64,000 nucleotides of DNA from Streptomyces sp. AJS327 (GCF_013450295.1 NZ_SKBR01000004.1:835465-899464), one strand, 5' to 3'. Shown: positions 15,429-24,322, counted from the stretch's first letter. Program-made: numbers and translations. The notes: a model not told the origin generated them from the letters alone.

Positions 15429-17201
15429 ATGGGACATGTGGAGATCGCGCACCTGGAGTACTCGCTGCCGGACGGCCGTCCGCTGTTCGACGACGCCTCG
15501 TTCCGGGTCGGTGAGGGCGTCTCCGCCGCGCTGGTGGGCGCGAACGGCGCGGGCAAGACCACGCTGCTGCGGCTGATCGCGGGGGAGCTGCGCCCGGAGT
15601 CCGGGACGGTGGCGGCCAGCGGGGGCGTCGGGGTCATGTCGCAGTTCGTCGGGCTCGGAGAGGGCGAGGAGACCGTCCGTGACCTGCTGCTCTCGGTGGC
15701 TCCCCGGCCGGTGCGGGAGGCCGCGGCCGCGGTGGACGAGGCCGAACTGGCGATCATGGAACGGGACGACGAGGCGGCGCAGCTGGCGTACGCGCAGGCC
15801 CTCGCCGACTGGGCCGAGGTGCGGGGGTACGAGGCGGAGACCGAGTGGGACGTGTGCACCACGGCGGCGCTAGGCGTCCCCTACGAGCGTGCGCGCTGGC
15901 GGGCGGTGGAGACGCTCTCCGGGGGCGAGCGGAAGCGGCTGGTGCTGGAGTCGCTGCTGCGCGGGAAGGACGAGGTGCTGCTGCTGGACGAACCGGACAA
16001 CTTCCTGGACGTCCCCGGCAAACGCTGGCTGGAGGAGCGGTTGCGGGAGACCCGGAAGACCGTGCTGTTCATCTCCCACGACCGGGAGCTGCTGGCCCGC
16101 GCGGCCGACCGGATCGTGAGCGTCGAGCCGAGTCCGGCCGGGAGCGACGTGTGGGTGCACGGCGGTGGCTTCGCCACGTACCACGAGGCCCGGCAGGAGC
16201 GCTTCGCCCGCTTCGAGGAGCTGCGCCGCCGCTGGGACGAGAAGCGGGCCCAGCTCCGGCAGCTGGTGCGGGACCTCCAGCAGTACGCGTCCCGGAGCGA
16301 CGACATGGCCTCCCGCTACCGCGCGGCCCGGACCCGGCTGCGCAGGTTCGAGGACGCGGGGCCGCCGCCGGAGCCGCCGAGGAAGCAGCGGATCACCATG
16401 CGGCTGCGTGGCGGACGGACCGGGGTGCGGGCCCTGACCTGCGAACAGCTGGAGCTGACGGGGCTGATGTCCCCGTTCGACCTGGAGGTCTTCTACGGCG
16501 AGCGGGTCGCGGTGCTGGGCTCGAACGGCTCGGGCAAGTCGCACTTCCTGCGGCTGCTGGCGAGCGATCCGGAGCGGCCCGGTCCGGTGGCGCACACCGG
16601 GTGCTGGCGGCTCGGGGCCCGGGTGGTGCCCGGCTACTTCGCGCAGTCCCCGCTGGCCCAAGGGGCGGACGGACGGGAGAGCCGCGCCGGGGACGCCCCG
16701 CGCCCGGCGGTACCCGGCGACGCCGGGCGGGAGGGCGCGGGCGCACCGCCTGGTCAGCCGGCCGGTGCGCCGGGCGGCGCCCGGGCCACCGGGTCGGGGG
16801 AGCTTGCGGGCCGCACCCTGCTGGAGATCCTGTGGACCGAGTACGCCAGGGACCGGGGCGGTGCGATGCCGGTGCTGCGCCGCTACGAGCTGACCCGGCA
16901 GGCCGAGCAGCGCTACGAGCGGCTGTCCGGCGGCCAGCAGGCCCGCTTCCAGATCCTGCTGCTGGAGCTGGCCGGCGCGACGGCCCTGCTGCTGGACGAG
17001 CCGACGGACAACCTGGACCTGGAGTCGGCCGAGGCGCTCCAGGAGGGGCTGGAGGCCTTCGAGGGCACGGTGCTGGCGGTGACGCACGACCGCTGGTTCG
17101 CCCGGTCCTTCGACCGCTTCCTGGTCTTCGGCGCCGACGGGCGGGTGCGGGAGACGCCCGAGCCGGTGTGGGAGGAGGGCCGGGTGGCCCGGGCCCGCTG
17201 A
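15429..17201 (+). CDS. ABC-F family ATP-binding protein
   Basis: ABC-F proteins have two ATPase domains and no membrane domain; they act on ribosomes in translation or antibiotic protection. From ATG 15429 the product is 590 residues. Domain 1 has Walker A GANGAGKTTLL, signature ETLSGGERKRLV and Walker B EVLLLDEPDNFLD. An Arg/Glu-rich interdomain linker (about 255-315) follows. Domain 2 has GSNGSGKSHFL, RLSGGQQARFQ and LLLDEPTDNLD. A Gly/Ala/Pro-rich insertion of about 50 residues sits in domain 2 between the PGYFAQSP (Q-loop) segment and the signature. No resistance role can be assigned from sequence alone. rplM lies downstream behind its own promoter. Confidence 0.93.
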   Translation: MGHVEIAHLEYSLPDGRPLFDDASFRVGEGVSAALVGANGAGKTTLLRLIAGELRPESGTVAASGGVGVMSQFVGLGEGEETVRDLLLSVAPRPVREAAAAVDEAELAIMERDDEAAQLAYAQALADWAEVRGYEAETEWDVCTTAALGVPYERARWRAVETLSGGERKRLVLESLLRGKDEVLLLDEPDNFLDVPGKRWLEERLRETRKTVLFISHDRELLARAADRIVSVEPSPAGSDVWVHGGGFATYHEARQERFARFEELRRRWDEKRAQLRQLVRDLQQYASRSDDMASRYRAARTRLRRFEDAGPPPEPPRKQRITMRLRGGRTGVRALTCEQLELTGLMSPFDLEVFYGERVAVLGSNGSGKSHFLRLLASDPERPGPVAHTGCWRLGARVVPGYFAQSPLAQGADGRESRAGDAPRPAVPGDAGREGAGAPPGQPAGAPGGARATGSGELAGRTLLEILWTEYARDRGGAMPVLRRYELTRQAEQRYERLSGGQQARFQILLLELAGATALLLDEPTDNLDLESAEALQEGLEAFEGTVLAVTHDRWFARSFDRFLVFGADGRVRETPEPVWEEGRVARAR

Positions 17202-17284
17202 GCGCGTTCCGCGCCGTGGCGGGCCGGGCTCCCGGGCCGACGTCCAGGCGGGCCGGACTGGCTCCGGGGTGGGCCGGGGGAGTT

Positions 17285-17531
17285 TTGACCCGGCTGGCGG
17301 AGGGCGGGTACCCTGCGAGGTCGTTGTGTGTACTGGCTTGCCTATTCTCACGTGGGAGGCCCCGCACACCGGCCCACCGGGCCGATGACCAGCGATCAGC
17401 AGCGCGGCTTGCGTCACCGATGTCTGCGGTCAAAGGCTGTCGTGATCTGCCAGGTGGCCTTGTCAGGACCGTCCTCTGGGCCCCCGCGGTCCGGGAGGAT
17501 CCCACTCACTGAAGAAGCGAAGGCTACGACC
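17285..17531 (+). promoter_or_regulatory. rplM-rpsI promoter and long leader
   Basis: TTGACC at 17285-17290 and TACCCT at 17309-17314 are 18 bases apart, a good match for the main vegetative (HrdB-type) promoter. Transcription would start near 17321, giving a leader of about 210 bases before the rplM GTG at 17532. The leader contains short complementary segments (GGCCCACCGGGCC near 17370). It has no ORF I believe, although the rplM frame is open throughout. The 83 bases before the promoter hold nothing recognisable. Confidence 0.75.
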
Positions 17532-17975
17532 GTGCGTACGTACAGCCCCAAGCCCGGCGACATCCAGCGCCAGTGGCACGTCATTGACGCGCAGGACGTT
17601 GTCCTGGGCCGTCTGGCCAGCCAGGCCGCCACCCTTCTCCGGGGCAAGCACAAGCCGGTGTACGCGCCCCACGTTGACACCGGTGACTTCGTCATCATCA
17701 TCAACGCCGACAAGGTGCACCTGACCGGCAACAAGCGGACCCAGAAGATGGCGTACCGCCACTCCGGCTACCCGGGCGGTCTGCGGTCCGTCCGCTATGA
17801 CGAGCTGCTGGAGAAGAACCCGGAGAAGGCCGTCGAGAAGGCCGTCAAGGGCATGCTCCCGAAGAACACGCTGGGCCGTCAGATGCTCTCGAAGCTGAAG
17901 GTGTACTCGGGCGGCCAGCACCCGCACGGCGCGCAGCAGCCCGTGCCGTTCGAGATCAGCCAGGTCGCGCAGTAA
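17532..17975 (+). CDS. rplM: 50S ribosomal protein L13
   Basis: L13 is an early-assembly 50S protein. From GTG 17532 the product is 147 residues, starting VRTYSPKPGDIQRQWHVIDA and containing VLGRLASQAATLLRGKHKP, TGNKRTQKMAYRHSGYPGG and the C-terminal KLKVYSGGQHPHGAQQP, all standard. The frame stays open to 17328, but the added residues are not L13. It is co-transcribed with rpsI 42 bases downstream, the conserved L13-S9 pair. Confidence 0.97.
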   Translation: MRTYSPKPGDIQRQWHVIDAQDVVLGRLASQAATLLRGKHKPVYAPHVDTGDFVIIINADKVHLTGNKRTQKMAYRHSGYPGGLRSVRYDELLEKNPEKAVEKAVKGMLPKNTLGRQMLSKLKVYSGGQHPHGAQQPVPFEISQVAQ

Positions 17976-18017
17976 GTCCGGCCACACCCAACGACTGAAC
18001 AGAAGCCGAGGAGAATC

Positions 18018-18524
18018 GTGGCCGAGACCACCGCTGAGACCCCCGTCGAGGGCGTCGAGGAGTACACGACCGAAACCCCCGAGGGCACCCTGGAGGAGTT
18101 CACCTCCGAGTCCCTGGCGTCCCGCTTCGGCGACCCGCAGCCCGCCGCGGGCACCGGTCGCCGTAAGAACGCCATCGCGCGGGTCCGCATCATCCCCGGC
18201 AGCGGCCGGTGGAAGGTGAACGGGCGCACCCTGGAGGGCTACTTCCCGAACAAGGTGCACCAGCAGGAAGTCAACGAGCCGTTCAAGGTGCTGGAGCTGG
18301 ACGGCCGGTACGACGTCGTCGCCCGTATCTCCGGTGGCGGCATCTCCGGCCAGGCCGGTGCGCTGCGCCTGGGCGTCGCCCGCGCCCTGAACGAGGCGGA
18401 CGTGGACAACAACCGCGGCCCGCTGAAGAAGGCCGGCTTCCTGACCCGTGACGCGCGCGCCGTGGAGCGGAAGAAGGCCGGTCTGAAGAAGGCGCGTAAG
18501 GGCACGCAGTACAGCAAGCGCTGA
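18018..18524 (+). CDS. rpsI: 30S ribosomal protein S9
   Basis: S9 lies in the 30S head with its C-terminal tail reaching the P-site tRNA anticodon. The 168-residue product has a ~40-residue acidic N-terminal extension (Glu/Thr-rich), as in other actinobacteria, then the S9 fold from GTGRRKNAIARVRIIPGSG, and the terminal basic RKKAGLKKARKGTQYSKR that ends in Lys-Arg. GAGGAGAA precedes GTG 18018. A strong terminator follows 60 bases after the stop. Confidence 0.98.
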   Translation: MAETTAETPVEGVEEYTTETPEGTLEEFTSESLASRFGDPQPAAGTGRRKNAIARVRIIPGSGRWKVNGRTLEGYFPNKVHQQEVNEPFKVLELDGRYDVVARISGGGISGQAGALRLGVARALNEADVDNNRGPLKKAGFLTRDARAVERKKAGLKKARKGTQYSKR

Positions 18525-18583
18525 CCCGCGCCTCACCGTCCGCCCGGGCCGGGCGCGCCCGGCCCCGCGGGAGGCAGTACGCG

Positions 18584-18620
18584 AACGCCCCGTCGGCACT
18601 TCGGTGCCGTACGGGGCGTT
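18584..18620 (+). terminator. strong terminator after rpsI
   Basis: AACGCCCCGT-CGGCAC (18584-18599) pairs with GTGCCGTACGGGGCGTT (18604-18620) around a TTCG tetraloop with a single bulged base, followed by TGTCGTT. This is the clearest Rho-independent-type hairpin in the window and ends the rplM-rpsI transcript. Confidence 0.85.
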
Positions 18621-18630
18621 TGTCGTTCGG

Positions 18631-18684
18631 GTGCCTCGGGTGCCTCGGGTGCCTCGGGTGCCTCGGGTGCCTCGGGTGCCTCGG
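18631..18684 (+). repeat. tandem repeat, six copies of a 9-base unit
   Basis: GTGCCTCGG is repeated six times without change, then a partial GTGCC. It lies directly after the rpsI terminator in the 462-base rpsI-glmM gap. One reading frame would encode a Gly-Cys-Leu repeat and another Pro-Arg-Val, but neither looks like a gene. The remaining gap up to glmM (18685-18986) is GC-rich, and TATACC at 18932-18937 is a possible -10 for glmM. Confidence 0.9.
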
Positions 18685-18986
18685 GTGCCGGGCCGCCGTG
18701 GGGTGTGGGCCGGTGGGAGTGCGGGGCGCGCGGGGGAGAACGTCGATCGGTGGGCCAGCACGGGTCGGCGGGGACGGGGCGTGGGAACCGGGGTGGTGCC
18801 GGTCCCCGTCCGAGGGCGGGACGACGAGCGCGGAACGGGGGGAGAGGAGCGGTTCGGCGGAGCGGGGGAGCCGCCGTGGCCCGTGGTCCGGCGCGCCGGT
18901 GATGGCGCGTGCCGCCGCGGATCGCCACGCGTATACCTGGAAAGGCCGGGCCGTGACCCGGCAGCGGTGAACTCGGAGGAACGACA

Positions 18987-20375
18987 GTGGGACGACTCTT
19001 CGGCACGGACGGAGTACGTGGTGTCGCCAACGAAGGGCTGACGGCCGAGATGGCGCTCGGCCTGTCGGTGGCGGCGGGCCACGTGCTGGCCTGGGGGTCT
19101 CCCCGGCGCAGCCACGAGGAGGGCGCGGTGCACGACGGTGCGCGCCCCACGGCCGTGGTGGGGCGCGACCCGCGTGCCTCGGGCGAGTTCCTGGAGGCTG
19201 CGGTGGTGGCCGGGCTGGCGAGCGCCGGGGTCGACGTGCTCCGGGTCGGGGTGCTGCCCACCCCGGCGGTCGCTCATCTGACCGGTGCCTTCGGCGCGGA
19301 CCTCGGGGTGATGCTCTCCGCGAGCCACAACCCGATGCCGGACAACGGGATCAAGTTCTTCGCACGCGGCGGGCACAAGCTGCCGGACGAGGTCGAGGAC
19401 CGGATCGAGGACCTCTACTGGCAGCACGAGTCGGGCGAGCGGCAGTGGGACCGGCCGGTCGGCGCCGGGGTCGGCCGGGTCACCGACCACGGTGAGGGTG
19501 CCGACACCTACGTCGCGCACCTGGTGGGAGTGCTCCCCAACCGGCTGGACGGGCTGACCGTCGTCGTCGACGCGGCGCACGGCGCGGCCTCGCGGGTCTC
19601 GCCCGAGGCGTTCACGCGGGCCGGTGCCGAGGTGATCACGATCGGCGCCGAACCGGACGGGCTCAACATCAACGACGGCTGCGGCTCCACGCATCTGGCC
19701 GGGCTGCGGGCCGCCGTCCTGGAACACGGTGCCGACCTGGGAGTCGCGCACGACGGGGACGCCGACCGCTGCCTCGCGGTGGACGCGACGGGCGCGGAGG
19801 TCGACGGCGACCAGATCCTCACGGTGCTGGCGCTCGGGCTGCGCGCCGCGGGTCAGCTGCGGCGGGACACGGTGGTCGCCACGGTGATGTCGAACCTCGG
19901 CTTCAAGCTGGCGCTGGAGCGGGAGGGCATCGAGCTGCTCCAGACCTCGGTCGGTGACCGGTACGTGCTGGAGGAGATGAAGCGCGGCGGGTACGCGCTC
20001 GGCGGGGAGCAGTCCGGGCACGTCATCGTGCTGGACCACGCGACCACCGGGGACGGCACGCTGACCGGGCTGATGCTCGCCGCGCGGGTCGCGGCGACCG
20101 GCAAGCCGCTGGCCGAGCTGGCCGGGGCGATGCGGCGGCTGCCGCAGGTGCTGGTGAACGTCCCGGACGTGGACAAGTCGCGGGTGAGCACCCAGGCGGA
20201 ACTGGCCGCCGCGGTCACCGAGGCCGAGCGGGAACTCGGGGAGACCGGCCGGGTGTTGCTGCGCTCCTCCGGTACCGAGCCGCTGGTCCGGGTGATGGTG
20301 GAGGCCGCCGACGAGGAGCAGGCCAGGACGGTCGCGGAACGCCTCGCGGACGTCGTGAAGAGCACCCTCGGCTGA
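18987..20375 (+). CDS. glmM: phosphoglucosamine mutase
   Basis: Converts glucosamine-6-phosphate to glucosamine-1-phosphate, the second step towards UDP-GlcNAc for peptidoglycan. The 462-residue product begins MGRLFGTDGVRGVAN; the phosphoserine loop LSASHNPMPDNG puts the catalytic Ser at residue 113. Other motifs are the metal-binding AHDGDADRC and the C-terminal sugar- and phosphate-binding LGGEQSGH and RSSGTEPLVRVM. A loop at about 36-50 (Ser/Arg/His-rich) is slightly longer than in many homologues. GTG 18987 follows GGAGGAAC. glmS, the preceding enzyme of the pathway, lies 2 kb downstream. Confidence 0.97.
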   Translation: MGRLFGTDGVRGVANEGLTAEMALGLSVAAGHVLAWGSPRRSHEEGAVHDGARPTAVVGRDPRASGEFLEAAVVAGLASAGVDVLRVGVLPTPAVAHLTGAFGADLGVMLSASHNPMPDNGIKFFARGGHKLPDEVEDRIEDLYWQHESGERQWDRPVGAGVGRVTDHGEGADTYVAHLVGVLPNRLDGLTVVVDAAHGAASRVSPEAFTRAGAEVITIGAEPDGLNINDGCGSTHLAGLRAAVLEHGADLGVAHDGDADRCLAVDATGAEVDGDQILTVLALGLRAAGQLRRDTVVATVMSNLGFKLALEREGIELLQTSVGDRYVLEEMKRGGYALGGEQSGHVIVLDHATTGDGTLTGLMLAARVAATGKPLAELAGAMRRLPQVLVNVPDVDKSRVSTQAELAAAVTEAERELGETGRVLLRSSGTEPLVRVMVEAADEEQARTVAERLADVVKSTLG

Positions 20376-20481
20376 GACTCGCTCGCCACCGCGGACCGCC
20401 GGACGCGGCCCCCGGCCCACCGTCCGGCCTCGGCTCACCGTCCGGCGCGGGCGGCCGGGCGGTGTGGGCGGCGCGCGGTGG

Positions 20482-21468
20482 CTACAGCTTCCGCAGGGAG
20501 AGCCGCTCCACCTTGTGGTTGGCCGCCTTGTGCAGTTGCAGGGTGGCCCGGCCGCGGGTGGGCGCGATGTTCTGGCGCAGGTTGGGCTCGTTGATGGTGC
20601 GCCAGGTGTTGCGCGCGTAGTCCATCGCCTCCTCCTCGGACACCTGGGTGTACGGGTGGAAGTACGAGCGGGGGTTGCGGAACGCCGTCTCGCGCAGCTG
20701 GCGGAACCGGTCGAGGTACCACCGCTCGATGTCGGCGGTCCGGGCGTCCACGTAGACCGAGAAGTCGAAGTAGTCGGCGACGGCCAGCCGGGTGCGGCCG
20801 TCCTTCCCGGGCAGCGCGGGCTGGAGCACGTTCAGCCCCTCGACGATCAGGATGTCCGGACTGCGGACGGTCTGCCGCTCGCCGGGCACGATGTCGTAGA
20901 TCAGGTGGGAGTAGACGGGACAGCTGACCTCCGGATGTCCCGCCTTGACGTTGGCGACGAACCGGGTGAGCGCCCGCCGGTCGTACGACTCCGGGAAGCC
21001 CTTGCGGGACATCAGACCGCGCCGCCGCAGCTCGTCCTTGGGCAGCAGGAAGCCGTCCGTGGTGACCAGTTCGACGTGCGGGCGCTCGGGCACCGCCCCG
21101 CCCTCCGTCTCCGTCCGGCTGTGCGGCAGCGCGAGGAGCGCCTGGAGCAGCCGGGAGACGGTGGACTTGCCGACCGCGACGCTGCCCGCCACCCCGATGA
21201 CGAAGGGGGTGGCCGGGCGGGCGCCGTGCTCCCGCCCGGCCTCGCCCAGGAAGGTGGTGAGCGCGTCCCGCAGCCCGTGGGTGGCCTCGATGTACAGGTT
21301 CAGCAGCCGGGACAGTGGGAGGTAGATCTCCCGCACCTCGTCGAGGTCGATCACGTCGCCCAGCCCGCGCAGCCGCTCCACCTCGGCGGCGGTCAGCTGG
21401 AGCGGCGTGCTGTGCCGCAGCGCGCTCCACGCGGAGCGCGAGAGGTTGACGTAGGGCTTCGTTGACAC
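20482..21468 (-). CDS. coaA: pantothenate kinase, type I
   Basis: Phosphorylates pantothenate in the first committed step of coenzyme A synthesis. From GTG 21468 the product is 328 residues, starting VSTKPYVNLSRSAWSALR, with the P-loop GVAGSVAVGKSTVSRLL, VTTDGFLLP, YSHLIYDIVPGE and ILIVEGLNVLQP of CoaA. The frame runs open to 22002, but that part is low-complexity and lies over repeats. It converges on glmM with 106 bases between. Residues between the P-loop and VTTDGF are slightly extended (a Thr/Glu/Gly-rich loop). The first enzyme of the CoA pathway thus sits close to acpS, a consumer of CoA. Confidence 0.96.
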   Translation of the reverse strand: MSTKPYVNLSRSAWSALRHSTPLQLTAAEVERLRGLGDVIDLDEVREIYLPLSRLLNLYIEATHGLRDALTTFLGEAGREHGARPATPFVIGVAGSVAVGKSTVSRLLQALLALPHSRTETEGGAVPERPHVELVTTDGFLLPKDELRRRGLMSRKGFPESYDRRALTRFVANVKAGHPEVSCPVYSHLIYDIVPGERQTVRSPDILIVEGLNVLQPALPGKDGRTRLAVADYFDFSVYVDARTADIERWYLDRFRQLRETAFRNPRSYFHPYTQVSEEEAMDYARNTWRTINEPNLRQNIAPTRGRATLQLHKAANHKVERLSLRKL

Positions 21469-21585
21469 GCGCCCATTCTGCGTGCGCCACACCGCCGTCT
21501 CCTGTCCGGGGTGTGGCCGTGGGCTGACGGTGGGGGTTCCGCCGGGGTGCGCACCGGGACGTTCCGTGCGTGGCGGGACGCTTCG

Positions 21586-21650
21586 CCGGGCGGCCGGGCG
21601 GCCGGGCGGCCGGGCGGCCGGGTGGACGGGCGGCCGGGTGGACGGGTGGG
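21586..21650 (+). repeat. short GC-rich tandem repeat upstream of coaA
   Basis: GGGCGGCC is repeated about five times and then decays into GGGTGGAC variants. It lies in the 354-base gap between the coaA start and the small downstream ORF. The rest of this gap is GC-rich until 21680-21740, which is more AT-balanced and may hold promoters; I see no clear -35/-10 pair. Confidence 0.7.
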
Positions 21651-21822
21651 GTGGAGGTGCCGGTGAGACGGATGGATATTCCGTGTGCGAACGGTGTACT
21701 TGGGATGGCAGAGCCGCTACGTTCCGGTCATGCCATATCCACGAGGTCAGACGGGCCGTGCCGGCCGGGTGGGGCGTGTGAGACGCCTCGGCGGCTGGGG
21801 CCGCGCCGCGCCGGGGCCGCGG

Positions 21823-22005
21823 ATGAGCGGCGCGGAGGAACTGATACACCGCGACCTGACGGACGACCTGCCGGACGAGGACCTCTCCGAGGACCTGTCG
21901 GAGTCGCTGGACCTGTACGTTCCGGGCAGCAAGCCGCGCTGTGAGGAGCGCGAGTACCTGGAGCTGGTGGAGGAGGCCGTCGATCGGATAGCGCGCGGTC
22001 ACTGA
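21823..22005 (+). CDS. small acidic protein of unknown function
   Basis: A 60-residue product from ATG 21823, with in-frame alternatives at ATG 21730 (91 residues) and further upstream. The first 30 residues repeat Asp-Leu pairs (DLTDDLPDEDLSEDLSESL), followed by YVPGSKPRCEEREYLELVEE and a short helix ending in RIARGH. The compositional contrast with the surrounding Gly/Pro/Arg-rich shadow frames supports real coding. I do not recognise the family. It precedes glmS in the same direction by 399 bases. The single Cys and the regular acidic repeat hint at a binding or adaptor peptide, but that is speculation. Confidence 0.6.
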   Translation: MSGAEELIHRDLTDDLPDEDLSEDLSESLDLYVPGSKPRCEEREYLELVEEAVDRIARGH

Positions 22006-22404
22006 GGCCGGTGCCGCGCCCCGTTCCCGCGGTCGCCCCGGCCGGTTCGCCCGCTCGGCCGCCCCGGTGTCCCCCGGCCCAGTCCCCGCTCCCGCCCCCG
22101 GTGCTCTGGCCGGATGTCGCCCCCCGCCGGCGGGTGGTACGCCTCGTCGGGGGTTCGGGGGTGTGCGTCCCGGCGTACCTCGACGCGCTCCCGCGTGCGC
22201 CGTCGGCGGGGTGGAGCGCCCCCGGTGCCCCTCCGCTTCCCCCGGGGGCGGGCGCGCGCCCCGGGCGGTTCCCGTGCGCCGGACGGCCGCCAGCTCGACG
22301 CCTCCGCGCTCCCTCGTGTGACACGGACCTCGGTACGCGCCCGCGAACCGCGTGGACCCGCCGCGTACCGTGAGCCTGGCAGGTCAGGTAGGTGAGGGGC
22401 TTCC
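22006..22404 (+). other. glmS upstream region, no gene seen
   Basis: A 399-base GC-rich gap. It holds no convincing ORF and no glmS ribozyme core that I can identify. A TACCGT hexamer near 22365 might serve as a -10 close to the glmS start; the purine-rich TGAGGGG at 22392 lies at ribosome-binding distance from the ATG. Confidence 0.5.
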
Positions 22405-24252
22405 ATGTGCGGAATCGTCGGTTATGTGGGTGGCCAGTCGGCGCTCGACGTGGTCATCGCGGGTTTGCAGCGGCTGGAGTACCGGGGGTACGACTCGGCG
22501 GGTGTGGCCGTACTGGCCGACGGCGGACTCGCGGCGACGAAGCGGGAGGGCAAGCTCGCCAACCTGCACAAGCGGCTCGCCGAGCATCCCCTCCCGGCCG
22601 GGCACACCGGTATCGGCCACACCCGGTGGGCCACGCACGGTGCGCCGAACGACGTCAACGCGCATCCGCACCTGGACAACGCGGGCCGGGTGGCCGTCGT
22701 GCACAACGGGATCATCGAGAACTTCACCGAGCTGCGCGCGGAGCTGACCGACCGGGGCCACGAGCTGCTCTCGGAGACGGACACCGAGGTGGTCGCCCAT
22801 CTGCTGGCCGAGTCCTTCTCGTCCTGCGGGGAGCTGGCCGAGGCGATGCGTCAGGTGTGCCGTCGGCTGGACGGCGCGTTCACACTGGTCGCGGTGCACG
22901 CCGACGAGCCGGAGACGGTGGTCGGCGCCCGCCGCAACTCCCCTCTGGTCGTCGGCCTCGGGGACGGTGAGGCGTTCCTGGCCTCGGACGTCGCCGCGTT
23001 CATCGCGTACACCCGGGAGGCCATCGAGCTGGGCCAGGACCAGGTGGTCGAGCTGCGCCGGGACGGGGTGACCGTCACCGATTTCGAGGGGAACACCGCC
23101 GAAGCCCGCCCCTTCCACGTGGACTGGGACGCTTCGGCGGCCGAGAAGGGCGGCTACGACTACTTCATGCTGAAGGAGATCGCCGAGCAGCCCCGCGCCG
23201 TCGCGGACACCCTGCTCGGCCGGATCGACACGGCGGGGGAGCTGACGCTGGACGAGGTGCGCATCCCGGACTCGGTGCTCCGCGAGGTCGACAAGGTGGT
23301 GATAGTGGCCTGCGGTACCGCCTTCCACGCGGGCATGATCGCCAAGTACGCGATCGAGCACTGGACGCGCATCCCCTGCGAGACCGAGCTGGCCAGCGAG
23401 TTCCGCTACCGGGACCCGATCCTCGACTCCCGGACGCTGGTGATCGCCGTCAGCCAGTCCGGGGAGACCATGGACACGCTGATGGCGCTTCGGCACGCCC
23501 GCGAGCAGGGCGCCCGGGTGCTGGCGATCTGCAACACCAACGGCTCGACCATCCCCCGGGAGTCGGACGCGGTGCTGTACACGCACGCCGGGCCGGAGGT
23601 CGCCGTCGCCTCCACCAAGGCGTTCCTCACACAGCTCGTCGCCTGCTACCTGGTGGCGCTGTACCTCGGCCAGGTGCGCGGCAGCAAGTGGGGCGACGAG
23701 GTGATCGCCGTCATCCGGGAGCTGTCCCAGATCGCCACGCAGGTCGAGGAGGTGCTGGCCACCATGGAGCCGGTGCGCGAGCTGGCGCGCGGCCTCGCGG
23801 ACCAGGACACCGTGCTGTTCCTCGGGCGGCACGTCGGCTACCCGGTGGCGCTGGAGGGCGCGCTGAAGCTGAAGGAACTGGCCTACATGCACGCCGAGGG
23901 CTTCGCCGCCGGAGAGCTGAAGCACGGGCCGATCGCGCTGGTCGAGGACGGGATGCCGGTGGTGGTCGTGGTGCCGCCGCCCCGCGGCAGGTCGGTGCTG
24001 CACGACAAGATCGTCTCCAACATCCAGGAGATCCGGGCCAGGGGCGCCCGCACGATCGTCATCGCCGAGCGGGGCGACGACACGGTCACCCCGTACGCCG
24101 ACCACCTCGTCGAGATCCCACCCACCCCGACGCTGCTCCAGCCGCTGGTCGCCACGGTGCCCCTCCAGGTGTTCGCCTGCGAACTGGCGACCGCGCGCGG
24201 CAACGAGGTGGACCAGCCCCGGAACCTCGCCAAGTCGGTGACGGTGGAGTGA
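22405..24252 (+). CDS. glmS: glutamine--fructose-6-phosphate aminotransferase
   Basis: Makes glucosamine-6-phosphate from fructose-6-phosphate and glutamine, the entry to UDP-GlcNAc. The 615-residue product begins MCGIVGYVGG, so Cys2 becomes the N-terminal nucleophile after Met removal. The glutaminase domain shows GIGHTRWATHG and VVHNGIIEN, and two SIS isomerase domains show ACGTAFHAGMIAKY, VSQSGETMDTL and HAEGFAAGELKHGPIAL. It ends with the invariant LAKSVTVE. It is the upstream partner of glmM at 19 kb. acpS starts 70 bases later. Confidence 0.98.
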   Translation: MCGIVGYVGGQSALDVVIAGLQRLEYRGYDSAGVAVLADGGLAATKREGKLANLHKRLAEHPLPAGHTGIGHTRWATHGAPNDVNAHPHLDNAGRVAVVHNGIIENFTELRAELTDRGHELLSETDTEVVAHLLAESFSSCGELAEAMRQVCRRLDGAFTLVAVHADEPETVVGARRNSPLVVGLGDGEAFLASDVAAFIAYTREAIELGQDQVVELRRDGVTVTDFEGNTAEARPFHVDWDASAAEKGGYDYFMLKEIAEQPRAVADTLLGRIDTAGELTLDEVRIPDSVLREVDKVVIVACGTAFHAGMIAKYAIEHWTRIPCETELASEFRYRDPILDSRTLVIAVSQSGETMDTLMALRHAREQGARVLAICNTNGSTIPRESDAVLYTHAGPEVAVASTKAFLTQLVACYLVALYLGQVRGSKWGDEVIAVIRELSQIATQVEEVLATMEPVRELARGLADQDTVLFLGRHVGYPVALEGALKLKELAYMHAEGFAAGELKHGPIALVEDGMPVVVVVPPPRGRSVLHDKIVSNIQEIRARGARTIVIAERGDDTVTPYADHLVEIPPTPTLLQPLVATVPLQVFACELATARGNEVDQPRNLAKSVTVE

Positions 24253-24322
24253 GCCGCCCGTGTCCCCCCGGGCGCGGTGCTCCCGCCCCGTCCGTGCGCG
24301 CGGTCGGCCCCCGGGGGGCGGC

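Noticed and set aside
17328..17531. N-terminal extension of L13 by 68 residues
   Set aside because: The frame is open, but the added residues are not L13, and the promoter and ribosome-binding arrangement favour GTG 17532.
18631..18684. CRISPR-like array
   Set aside because: The units are nine bases in direct tandem with no spacers; it is a simple tandem repeat.
22006..22404. glmS ribozyme/riboswitch upstream of glmS
   Set aside because: This RNA is typical of Firmicutes; I see no matching core or pseudoknot sequence in the leader.
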